From the NCBI GenBank assembly GCA_022821775.1, contig JAJECY010000001.1:1-36144 (forward strand): a stretch of DNA of 36,144 bases, read 5' to 3'. This document shows, piece by piece, positions 8,312 through 15,411 of the stretch. A model generated the notes under the pieces. It was not told the origin of the DNA and made no database searches. It saw only the letters and a program-made list of their open reading frames with translations. Made by a program: the position numbers and the translations under genes. Position 1 is the stretch's first letter. The number at the start of each line of letters is the position of its first letter. The stretch is from Acidobacteriota bacterium (lineage in GTDB: Bacteria; Acidobacteriota; Terriglobia; Versatilivoradales; Versatilivoraceae).

Positions 8312-9340
8312 TCAGTCCTCCCAGGTGAACAGGACACCCAGCATGGTTTTTTCCCGATGGTAGATCATCTCGTAGGCTTCCACCATCCGGGTGTAGTGGA
8401 AGCGGTGGGTGATCAGCTTTTTGGGTTCCAGCGAGGCCGTCTCCATCAAAAAGAGAACGTGTTCGGCGGCTCGATCGTTGGAGAAGCGGTTTTCCATGGT
8501 GGGCCCGCCGTTTCCGTCCGGATAGAGATATCCCGTCGGTCCCGAAACGGCGTGCAGGGTGATGCCCCGGGTGTAGAACAGGGACATGGACAGCGGATTG
8601 AAGTCCAGGGGAGTTTCTCCCCTCCCCAGCAGGCTGACAATGGACACTCGGCCGTGCAGGCGCACAATCTCGAGGGCGGTGCGGTAGGCGGGCCAGGGAT
8701 TGGCAGTCAGGATCACCAGGTCGATGCCGGCGCCTCCGGTGACGTCGTCCAGCTTGGCCTTCAGGTCCGGGTCGTTGTAGAGGAAGCCGTTGTGAGCTCC
8801 CATGCGCCGGGCCATCTCCAGGCGTGTGGGGCTGTTGCCGATCGCAATCACCCGCCCACCGAACAGCGGCCCCAGGGCCACCGCTCCCAGGCCCAGCACT
8901 CCCAGCCCCACCACGGCCACGTTTTCCCCCGGCTCGAAATGGGCCTTGCGGTAGCAGAGGGAACTGAGCCCGTAGAGGTGGCACCACACCGCGTCCTCGT
9001 CGTCCACGCCCTCGGGAACCTTCACCAGGCTGGCCGACTCGTTGGTGATGTATTCCGACTGGTGAGGCTGCCGGGTCACCACCCGGTCCCCCACCTGGAC
9101 CCGGCGGACCGCACTTCCCACTCCCATCACGATTCCCAGGTTGCTGTCCCCCACCCAGCGGGGATATACCGGGGCTCCGGGGACGTGTTCGGCCCCCTCG
9201 TAGTTGCCTCGGTCGGTCCCGATCTTCAGGGCGCTCACCCGGGTCCGGATCCAGATTTCGTCCGGCTTCAGGTTGCTGGTATCCAGGGGGTGCTCTTCGA
9301 TATGCAGGTCTCTGGGACCGCGAAGCATGGCGATCTTCAT
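8312..9340 (-). CDS. Medium-chain dehydrogenase/reductase (MDR, alcohol-dehydrogenase-like)
   Basis: A 342-residue cytoplasmic NAD(P)-dependent oxidoreductase of the MDR superfamily. A GroES-like N-terminal domain (GDRVVTRQPHQSEYI) is followed by a Rossmann fold with VGLGVLGLGAVALG. The position that carries the catalytic zinc Cys in classical alcohol dehydrogenases reads SALKIGTDRGNYEG, without Cys, and the four-Cys structural zinc lobe is absent, so it is probably zinc-independent. The start at 9340 is set by AGGAG 5 nt before ATG; an upstream in-frame ATG at 9442 would add 34 low-complexity residues and is disfavoured. The next gene, the PAL-like propeller, begins 10 nt after its stop, so the two are probably co-transcribed. 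The substrate is not readable from sequence. Confidence 0.88.
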   Translation of the reverse strand: MKIAMLRGPRDLHIEEHPLDTSNLKPDEIWIRTRVSALKIGTDRGNYEGAEHVPGAPVYPRWVGDSNLGIVMGVGSAVRRVQVGDRVVTRQPHQSEYITNESASLVKVPEGVDDEDAVWCHLYGLSSLCYRKAHFEPGENVAVVGLGVLGLGAVALGPLFGGRVIAIGNSPTRLEMARRMGAHNGFLYNDPDLKAKLDDVTGGAGIDLVILTANPWPAYRTALEIVRLHGRVSIVSLLGRGETPLDFNPLSMSLFYTRGITLHAVSGPTGYLYPDGNGGPTMENRFSNDRAAEHVLFLMETASLEPKKLITHRFHYTRMVEAYEMIYHREKTMLGVLFTWED

Positions 9341-9551
9341 GGCGGCTCCTTTAATTTCTCCGGATGGATCGGGGGCGTCGGCCCCGGCACTGGGGACCGT
9401 CCCTGGCGCGGGCATGGTCCGCGTGCCGCGTAAGTCTATCACGGACGAGGATGGTGGCAGGAGGAGAGCGGCGGCCGGCGCAGGGAGTTCATTCTGTTTG
9501 ATAAGACTTGGCCTTCTGCAAGGTGAATTAACGGGGAGCGGTGTAGTCTCA

Positions 9552-9567
9552 GTTGACGCGGGTCAAC
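9552..9567. promoter_or_regulatory. Possible operator: GTTGAC-4-GTCAAC palindrome
   Basis: A perfect 6-4-6 inverted repeat, GTTGACGCGGGTCAAC, sits about 212 nt upstream of the dehydrogenase start and just downstream of the previous operon's terminator, where the promoter of the minus-strand pair should lie. Both arms contain a TTGAC -35-like element, but no good -10 was found at the right spacing. The regulator is unknown. Confidence 0.3.
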
Positions 9568-9634
9568 AGCGGAAACATCTCCTACAGAGCTTCCTTATCC
9601 AGCCAGCGGTAAAAGGCGAGTTCAATACCGTCCC

Positions 9635-9704
9635 AAAAAAATGACCCTCCTGACTACTCCGTTTCCGGAGAGAGCACCCGTGGCGCTCTTGTCATCAGGA
9701 GGGT
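9635..9704 (-). terminator. Branched intrinsic terminator of the Lol-like operon
   Basis: Read on the minus strand, a 10-bp perfect outer stem (arms 9695-9704 and 9644-9653) encloses two smaller 5-bp hairpins (arms 9685-9689/9671-9675 and 9666-9670/9657-9661). Seven T residues follow (A-run 9635-9641 on the plus strand). It lies about 120 nt after the stop of the outer-membrane protein gene and before the dehydrogenase pair, as expected for a Rho-independent terminator. The three-way shape is unusual for a simple terminator. Confidence 0.65.
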
Positions 9705-9825
9705 ACCTTTACTTGAATGCTACCACGTTCTTGGCTCAACGCCGGAAGATTTCCCCCCATCTTCCCCCCATGCTCCCGTACGTCCTTACCAGCGCCAAGT
9801 CCCTTGTAACTGTCTCTTTCTGACT

Positions 9826-11031
9826 TCAGAAGAAAATGCTCAGCGAGAGGTAGGCAGTAGTGCCCAGGCTGCCGTACTCGGAGGCGGGCGGTCCCTCGGA
9901 GCCCGGGGAGACGTCGCCGAATCCCTTGAATAGGCCGCCGGTGAGGGTGACTTCGTTGCTGGCCGAGTAGGAGAGGCTTGGAGCCAACAGGGAGCTGCGG
10001 TCGTTGAGGTTCGACAACCAGAGAAGCGAGAGGCTCCACAAGGGATGGAGCTGATATTGGGCCTGGGCGGCGGCCTCGTCCCGCCCCAGCACCTGCAGCT
10101 CGCCCCGGGTAAAGGCCTCGGACTCCAGAACCGACGAGGTTTCGCCGGCATTGGCGGCGCCCAGGCCGTCGTGCTGGTACTCGGCCACCAGGTAGAGGTC
10201 CCGGTTGGACAGGGTGAGGCGGCGGTCGATGCCCAGGGTCCCTCTCACCATGGTTTTACCATGTATCCTGCGCAGTGCGGCCTCGCCGCGCAGCGCCAGC
10301 GGGCCCAGTGAGCCGGACACGGCCCCGGCCGCGGCGGGCTCGTCGAAGAGGGCTCCGGCCCAACCCGAGATTTCCCAGTTCTTCCAGGTGGTCAGGCCTC
10401 GCCCCAGTGCGGTGAGCTCCCTGCCGGCGCCCGATCGGGTGGGCCGCACCACAACCTCCACCTGGCTGAGGGGGCCCGGGTGAAATTGAAGCCGGGCTGC
10501 GTCGATTCCTCCGCGGTAGGCACGAAAAGGGTCGGCGGGATTGAAGGGGGAAAAGGGGTCGGCCGGAGTGAGAAAGAGCGTAGTTGCCCAGGAGGCGGTC
10601 TGTCGCCCCAGCGTCAGGTCCAGATTTCCGGTGGGCGCCCAACTCAGGTTGAGGCGATCGAAGCGGTGCTGCCAGCTCACATGGTCTCTTTCCCAAAGGT
10701 TCCACTGGAGGTCCAGCCAGGGCCTGATTTCGGGGACGCCGGCGATCGCAAGGGCGGGGGAGGTCGGCAGCCGGTTCAAGCCGAGGGTGTGCTCGTAGGC
10801 GATTTCCGCCGAGAGAGGTCCCCAGCGAGGCTCGCTCATCAACCGGATGCGGTTGAAGTCGCCGAAGAACCCGCGCCGGGAGGGGGTGGCCCGGCTCCAC
10901 AGCGGGAGGTTGTGATAGTAACCCCGGATCAGGGGCGTCTGGGCCGCTGCCGGTCCCGGGCCGCCTTGGTTTACCCCCATCGTCAGGAGGAATGCCGCGG
11001 AAACTATGATTCGCGCCGGGGCTCTTGCCAT
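9826..11031 (-). CDS. Predicted outer-membrane beta-barrel protein, last gene of the Lol-like operon
   Basis: A 401-residue exported protein that I cannot assign to a named family. It opens with a signal peptide (RIIVSAAFLLTMG, cleavage near PAAAQ-TPLIRG). The mature part alternates polar and hydrophobic residues with many aromatic strand ends, for example NLDLTLGRQTASW, SLSLLWLSNLNDRSS and NEVTLTGGLFKGFGD, and it ends in YLSLSIFF with the terminal Phe typical of barrels inserted by BamA. The ATG at 11031 overlaps the ATPase gene by 28 bases. The open frame continues far upstream in the frame opposite to the ATPase, but that part is only its shadow. Operon position suggests it is the outer-membrane endpoint of the exporter. 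It resembles DUF1302-type barrels in general character only. Confidence 0.82.
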   Translation of the reverse strand: MARAPARIIVSAAFLLTMGVNQGGPGPAAAQTPLIRGYYHNLPLWSRATPSRRGFFGDFNRIRLMSEPRWGPLSAEIAYEHTLGLNRLPTSPALAIAGVPEIRPWLDLQWNLWERDHVSWQHRFDRLNLSWAPTGNLDLTLGRQTASWATTLFLTPADPFSPFNPADPFRAYRGGIDAARLQFHPGPLSQVEVVVRPTRSGAGRELTALGRGLTTWKNWEISGWAGALFDEPAAAGAVSGSLGPLALRGEAALRRIHGKTMVRGTLGIDRRLTLSNRDLYLVAEYQHDGLGAANAGETSSVLESEAFTRGELQVLGRDEAAAQAQYQLHPLWSLSLLWLSNLNDRSSLLAPSLSYSASNEVTLTGGLFKGFGDVSPGSEGPPASEYGSLGTTAYLSLSIFF

Positions 11032-11711
11032 TGGTCGGAGGCTATTTGACCGTCGACCAGATGGATCAGGCGACGGGACCGTTCCATCAGTCGGGAGTCG
11101 TGGGTGGCAAAGAGAAAGGTGGTGCCCAGGTCCCGGTTGAGTTCCTCCATCACCGTCAGCAGGATGTCGCTGGCAGCCGAGTCGAGGTTGGCGGTGGGCT
11201 CGTCCGCCAGGACCAGGGCGGGTTCTCCCACCACCGCCCGGATGACGGCCACGCGCTGCTGCTGGCCCCCCGAAAGCTTGCCGGGACGGCGGTGCTCCAG
11301 CCCCGCCAGTCCGGTGCGCTGGAACAGTTCCCGGACCCGATGCTCTCTTTGGCCGCGTTCCAGGCCGCGCAAGAGCAGCGGGAACTCGGCGTTCTCCAGG
11401 GCCGAGAGGACCGGCAGCAGGTTGTAGGACTGGAAGATGAAGCCCAGCTTCTCCAGGCGCATCCGGGCAAGCTCGCGACTGCTCATCCGGGTCAGTTCCA
11501 GTCCGTCCACCCACACCCTGCCGTCGGTGGGCCGGGTCAATCCGCCGATCAGGTTGAGCAGGGTGGTCTTGCCCGAACCCGAGGGTCCGGCCAGTACGAC
11601 GAACTCTCCTGGCTGGATGGTGAGGGTGACCCCGCGCACGGCCCGCACCTTTTCCGCTTCCTGATGAAAGACCTTCCATACCGCTTCGGTTTGCAGGGCC
11701 GGGTTGCCCAC
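11004..11711 (-). CDS. LolD/MacB-type ABC transporter ATP-binding protein
   Basis: A 235-residue ATPase that should power the two FtsX-type permeases encoded just upstream. It has Walker A GPSGSGKT near residue 42, Q-loop FIFQSYNLLP, signature KLSGGQQQRVAVIRAVV, Walker B LVLADEPTANLD and switch FATHDSRLM. Together with the size and lack of a regulatory domain, this places it in the LolD/MacB/FtsE group of mechanotransmission or extraction transporters. The start is GTG at 11711, with AAGGAG 7 nt upstream. It lies 12 nt after the second permease and overlaps the barrel gene by 28 bases, so the operon is tightly packed. Confidence 0.95.
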   Translation of the reverse strand: MGNPALQTEAVWKVFHQEAEKVRAVRGVTLTIQPGEFVVLAGPSGSGKTTLLNLIGGLTRPTDGRVWVDGLELTRMSSRELARMRLEKLGFIFQSYNLLPVLSALENAEFPLLLRGLERGQREHRVRELFQRTGLAGLEHRRPGKLSGGQQQRVAVIRAVVGEPALVLADEPTANLDSAASDILLTVMEELNRDLGTTFLFATHDSRLMERSRRLIHLVDGQIASDQWQEPRRES

Positions 11712-11723
11712 GATCTCGCTCCT

Positions 11724-13001
11724 TCAGCGCTCGAACTTCATGGTTTCGGCCACGTCGATGCGCATGGCTCTCAGGGCCGGGTAGAGGGAGGCCAGCATGC
11801 CTATGAGGAAAATGAACGACAGCCCCTGAACCATCCGGGCCACCCGAAAACGGGGCACCACCACCGGGTCCATCACCACCCCCGAGAAAGTCCACTCATT
11901 GTCCATCATGGAGGACAGGTCGAGTCCCTCTCCCCAGAGGAACCAGGTGACCGACAGGCCCAGGGCAATGCCGATGGTCCCGCTGAGGACGGTCAGAATC
12001 AAACCCTCCACCAGGACCAGGCTGGCCGATTGGCCGGGAGTCAGACCCAGGGCCTGCAGCACGCCGAACTCCCTGCGCCGGTACATCACCGACATGAGCA
12101 CGGTGTTGACGATTCCCAGGGCGATGATGCTGAAGAGGATCCCTTGAAAGAGGTAGTTGGAGAAGTCGTCGATCTTCACGGCGGCGTCCAGTTCCGGCAG
12201 GGATTCCCGCCAACTCAATGCCAGCAGCGCTTCCGTCCCGTGAGTTTCCGAGAGCCTCTGCTGCAGCGAGCGCCGAGCCTGGGGCACCTGCTGGCTGTTC
12301 TCCAACAGCAGCCCCAGGGAGGTGACATCGCCGCTGCAGCCCAGCCAGGCCCCGGCGGTGGAGAGCGGAATATGCAGGAGCGAGCGGTCCGCCTCGGGAA
12401 TGCCCGTACGAAAGGTCCCTACCACCCGAACCAGTTGGCCTGCGATCTCCCCGCCGGCATCCTGGGCGGTGAGGACAAACTTGGAGCCCAGCCGCAGATC
12501 GAGCGCTTCGAGGAGCCCGATTCCCACATAGGCGGCCAGCCTGTCGCCGGGCCGGAGGTAGCGTCCCTGCTGCAGCTTTTCGTCCAGGAGGGAAAAGGCG
12601 GCCTCGCCGGCGGGCTCGACCCCCAGGATCCGAGCCGGCCTTGCCCCGGCAGCGGAGCTGGCCATGCCGGTGACGGCGAGCCGAGGGGCCACGGCTCGGA
12701 TCTCCCCGGGAATGCCGCCTTGACGCAGGGCTTGCTCCACCGCGGCCCGGGATTCGGCGGGCATTCGGTCCTTCAGGGCGCGGCTGGCCCGGAATCGGGG
12801 CGACAGGATTGAAAGGTGTCCGTCAGCCATGCGCACGGCCGAGTCGATCCATTGCTCGTGGGTTCCATCCCCCAGGATCAGGCTGAATATCAGCAGGGCG
12901 CTGCCCGCAATCATGGAGGCAGCCGTCAGCAGGCTGCGCCGGGCCTGTCGTCGCAGGTTGCGCAGGGCCAATCTGGCGATGACGGTGGTTTTGAACCTCA
13001 T
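11724..13001 (-). CDS. FtsX/LolC-type ABC permease, second of two
   Basis: A 425-residue inner-membrane permease. One N-terminal membrane segment (SLLTAASMIAGSALLIFSLIL) is followed by a large periplasmic MacB-PCD-like domain (about residues 45-270). Three C-terminal segments form the FtsX fold, with the cytoplasmic coupling sequence RRREFGVLQALGLTPGQ and the end ALRAMRIDVAETMKFER. Its ATG overlaps the stop of the first permease as ATGA (12998-13001), indicating coupled translation and a probable heterodimer like LolC/LolE. A longer open frame reaching 13688 is only an extension into the antisense of the first permease and is rejected. Expected role: extraction or export of a lipid, lipoprotein or amphiphile with the LolD-type ATPase. 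Confidence 0.9.
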   Translation of the reverse strand: MRFKTTVIARLALRNLRRQARRSLLTAASMIAGSALLIFSLILGDGTHEQWIDSAVRMADGHLSILSPRFRASRALKDRMPAESRAAVEQALRQGGIPGEIRAVAPRLAVTGMASSAAGARPARILGVEPAGEAAFSLLDEKLQQGRYLRPGDRLAAYVGIGLLEALDLRLGSKFVLTAQDAGGEIAGQLVRVVGTFRTGIPEADRSLLHIPLSTAGAWLGCSGDVTSLGLLLENSQQVPQARRSLQQRLSETHGTEALLALSWRESLPELDAAVKIDDFSNYLFQGILFSIIALGIVNTVLMSVMYRRREFGVLQALGLTPGQSASLVLVEGLILTVLSGTIGIALGLSVTWFLWGEGLDLSSMMDNEWTFSGVVMDPVVVPRFRVARMVQGLSFIFLIGMLASLYPALRAMRIDVAETMKFER

Positions 13002-14257
13002 AGGCCGGAGAGTGTGTCCGCCGGCGGCAGCCATGCGGCTCGGGCGGCGGGGTAGAGACCGGCGGTCACCGCGGTCAGCAGCAGCGCCAGGCCGGTCCAC
13101 AGGGACACGGGAAGGTTGTACTCGACCCTGAGCACGGGACGTATCAGCGCTCCCAGCATGGTGAGATCGCCGTAGATCCAGCTCATGTCGATCGGGGAAT
13201 GGTGCCACCAGGCAATGAGCGGGAAGGTGACGGCCACGCCCAGGACCAGGCTGATCCATCCCAGCGCGGTCGCCTCCGAAACCACCGTGAGCAGTATCTG
13301 ATGGGGCCTGGCTCCCAGAGCCAGCATCACCGAGAACTCCCGCCGTCGCTCGTAAGTGGACATGAGCATGGTATTGGCGACGCCGAAAAGCACTATGGAG
13401 AAGACGATGAGCACCACGATGGAGTACCAGGAATCCATCAACAGGGCGTATTCCAGCATTTCCGGTCGCAGCCCGGTCCAGTCGAGGACCTCCAGTTCCA
13501 CCCCCAGCGGCGCCAGGCCGCCAACCAGCCGTAGTCCGGCTTCGGGGGCCAGCCAGGGATCGGCGGTGGAGAGGGCGATCTCGTGGACCCTCTCCGGATC
13601 GAGAGCCAGCAAACGCTGCAGCGACCGGATCGGGATCAGGGCGAAGGCGCCGTCCAGATCGGCCATGCCGGTGCGGTAGAGGCCGCATACGCGGAAAATG
13701 TCGTTGCCCATGGAGCCGTCGGCCGCGGGAGCCACCAGGATGACTTCATCGCCCACCTGCAATTCGAGCCGGCGGGCCATTTCGGTCCCGATCATCAATT
13801 CCTTGGCTGCCGGGGCGGGAGCCCGCCCTTGCCACAGGGAATTCATGAGGCGGCTGACCCGGGGCTCGCGATCGAGGTCGATGCCCATCAGCATGCCGCC
13901 CCTGGTGGATTGTCCGGAGCTGAGCAGACCCGCTCCGTAAACGCGGGGAGCGGCCGCAACCACGGCAGGGTCTCGGACCACCGTCCGGATTACGGCTTCG
14001 AAGTCGGCTCCGGCACGCCCCCCGATGGTCTCGTAGAGGCTGCGGTCCGGCCTGTAGCGGGGCGAGTGGATCTGTATCTGCCCCGTCATCAGGCCGGTGC
14101 CGTTGTCGATCATCTCCACCTTCAGTCCGTCGGCGAACCCGACCATGAAGATGACGGCAAAGTAGCCGGCCGCCAGGCCCAGGGCCGTGATGAAGGTGCG
14201 TCTCGGGTTGCGTCCGAGATTGCGCCAGCCGATCAGCCACCAGGAAGGAAGGGCCAT
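12998..14257 (-). CDS. FtsX/LolC-type ABC permease, first of two
   Basis: A 419-residue inner-membrane permease with the same plan as its neighbour but clearly different sequence. A first membrane segment near residues 21-42 is followed by a periplasmic domain (about 45-270) and three C-terminal segments. The coupling motif is ERRREFSVMLALGARPHQ. The ATG at 14257 has GAGGTGAG about 5 nt upstream and lies 6 nt after the LolA-like gene. Paired with the second permease through an ATGA overlap, it probably makes a heterodimeric channel-less extractor of the LolCDE/MacB class. No fused ATPase or lipoprotein signal is seen. Confidence 0.92.
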   Translation of the reverse strand: MALPSWWLIGWRNLGRNPRRTFITALGLAAGYFAVIFMVGFADGLKVEMIDNGTGLMTGQIQIHSPRYRPDRSLYETIGGRAGADFEAVIRTVVRDPAVVAAAPRVYGAGLLSSGQSTRGGMLMGIDLDREPRVSRLMNSLWQGRAPAPAAKELMIGTEMARRLELQVGDEVILVAPAADGSMGNDIFRVCGLYRTGMADLDGAFALIPIRSLQRLLALDPERVHEIALSTADPWLAPEAGLRLVGGLAPLGVELEVLDWTGLRPEMLEYALLMDSWYSIVVLIVFSIVLFGVANTMLMSTYERRREFSVMLALGARPHQILLTVVSEATALGWISLVLGVAVTFPLIAWWHHSPIDMSWIYGDLTMLGALIRPVLRVEYNLPVSLWTGLALLLTAVTAGLYPAARAAWLPPADTLSGL

Positions 14258-14263
14258 GACCGC

Positions 14264-15004
14264 TCACCTCCCGCGCCGGAGCGTCCGCAGGGAGAAGAAG
14301 GACTTGTCGATGTCCAGGTCGAACTGCAGCTCGTCGTAGCTCACGCTGGTTCGCTCGCCGGGTTTGTCTTGAGGTTGCATTTCCATGTGGGCCGGAACCA
14401 GGCGGTCTCCCATGCGCCGGAAGTCACTGAAGGTGAGGGTTCGCACGAGTTCGCCCTCCTCGTCGAAGTAGCGCGCTTGCAAGGGCATGAAGTCCCGTTG
14501 ACGGACCCGGTATTCGATCTTTCCCCAGACCACGGCGGCTTCCGGCCTGGGGGTCAGGGTGAATTCCCAGACCTTGACGGATTCACGGGTTCCTTCGAAA
14601 GTGGTTTCTATTTCGTAATCCTCTACCAGGCGGCTCTCCTTGACCAGGTCATCGTTGGTGAAGTGGGATCCCATCCAGGACCCCATCATCATGGAGGCGG
14701 GAATCTTGATGGTGCGATCCACCTTGGGCAGGTAGTTCCAGATATCCCTGGAGGCCTTCAGCGTGCCTGTGCCGGCTTCCTTGGCTGGAGACAGGACCCG
14801 GACCAGGGAGTAGTCGGCGCCCAGGGACCAGACCTCCATGGTCAGGCTCCGTTCCCAGTGACGGGTGATCACCCTCATGGTGGCCACGCCGCGGCTGGAG
14901 GCCCCTAGCAACACGCGGTCCACCCGGTCGATGATCGCCCGAGGCGAATGCCGATCGCTGGCCGCGAGGCCCGTGGAGGTCAGAACCAACACCAGTAGCG
15001 GCAT
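14264..15004 (-). CDS. Outer-membrane lipoprotein-sorting (LolA-like) periplasmic protein
   Basis: A 246-residue protein with a short signal peptide (LLVLVLTSTGLAASD). The mature part fits the LolA-like fold family annotated as outer membrane lipoprotein-sorting protein. The DIWNYLPKVDRTIKIPAS stretch and the MMGSWMGSHFTNDDLVKES motif (about residues 105-135) are hallmarks of this group, which is often found beside lipid or RND-type exporters. It would carry a hydrophobic cargo across the periplasm. It is the first gene of the operon, 6 nt before the first permease. ATG at 15004 is chosen because it directly precedes the signal peptide; no strong ribosome site is visible. A longer frame to 15229 adds 75 residues without character. 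Confidence 0.85.
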   Translation of the reverse strand: MPLLVLVLTSTGLAASDRHSPRAIIDRVDRVLLGASSRGVATMRVITRHWERSLTMEVWSLGADYSLVRVLSPAKEAGTGTLKASRDIWNYLPKVDRTIKIPASMMMGSWMGSHFTNDDLVKESRLVEDYEIETTFEGTRESVKVWEFTLTPRPEAAVVWGKIEYRVRQRDFMPLQARYFDEEGELVRTLTFSDFRRMGDRLVPAHMEMQPQDKPGERTSVSYDELQFDLDIDKSFFSLRTLRRGR

Positions 15005-15222
15005 CCGCAGAGTGTTGAGAACCCGCCTGCCACGCCCTTGGTGTTCGGTTCGTTTCAACCCTATCCTCCCGATTCCCGACCGGCTGCTCGCAACTTGGTT
15101 TGTAGCCTGTCGGAGTCCGGCTCCGGCACTACTGTAACCCTTGATTGGAGAGAGGCGCAACGATTCCCGGCTCCATGATTCCCTGCCCCTCTCCCAACCC
15201 ACAAATCCGTTGCCTGCGGAAT

Positions 15223-15237
15223 TATGCAAAAGGCTCC
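15223..15237 (+). repeat. TTTTGCAAAAGGCTC-type motif, diverged copy
   Basis: The sequence reads TATGCAAAAGGCTCC, preceded by ATTA. It matches the ATTTTGCAAAAGGCTCA motif found at 17994-18010 and 22415-22431 except for changes in the left half. It lies three bases before copy 2 of the 30-bp repeat, so the two repeats may travel together. Confidence 0.6.
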
Positions 15238-15240
15238 ATC

Positions 15241-15270
15241 ATTAACATCGATGCACAGGATGCACAGGAT
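15241..15270 (+). repeat. 30-bp dispersed repeat, copy 2
   Basis: Exact reverse complement of 141-170. The frame here reads INIDAQDAQD and continues NQDG. Beyond the 30 bases both copies share a weak continuation (AACC, then a CACGAGCA block about 20-30 nt later), suggesting that a longer ancestral unit has decayed. Confidence 0.85.
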
Positions 15271-15411
15271 AACCAGGACGGGACGCTGCTGCACGAGCAG
15301 CCGGCTCCGGCAATGATCGTGAGCGGATTATCTGAATGATCTATCCGGCACGGCGGCGGCAAAAACTTGCAGGGAAGGGCAGCGTCGGTCGGGGACGAGT
15401 CGCCCCGGTCC

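Larger units (their letters stand above)
9341..9825. other. Intergenic region between the Lol-like operon and the dehydrogenase operon
   Basis: Both flanking operons run on the minus strand. The part near 9635-9704 holds the terminator of the upstream operon. The part near 9552-9567 holds a 16-bp palindrome that may be an operator for the dehydrogenase/propeller pair. No gene is supported. The plus-strand open frames here are short and without domains. Confidence 0.5.
15005..15411. other. Intergenic region with dispersed repeats
   Basis: It separates the Lol-like operon from the copper ATPase; both are on the minus strand. The region holds a diverged TTTTGCAAAAGGCTC motif and copy 2 of the 30-bp repeat. 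A 64-residue plus-strand frame through the repeat (15145-15339) encodes the repeat peptide and nothing recognisable, so it is not called. No clear promoter or terminator was found. Confidence 0.5.

Noticed and set aside
11032-11895. Upstream extension of the barrel protein frame
   Set aside because: It lies antisense or out of frame over the LolD-type ATPase; the signal peptide begins at the ATG at 11031.
13002-13688. Upstream extension of the second permease frame
   Set aside because: It overlaps the first permease in another frame; the ATGA junction at 12998-13001 and the family N-terminus fix the start.
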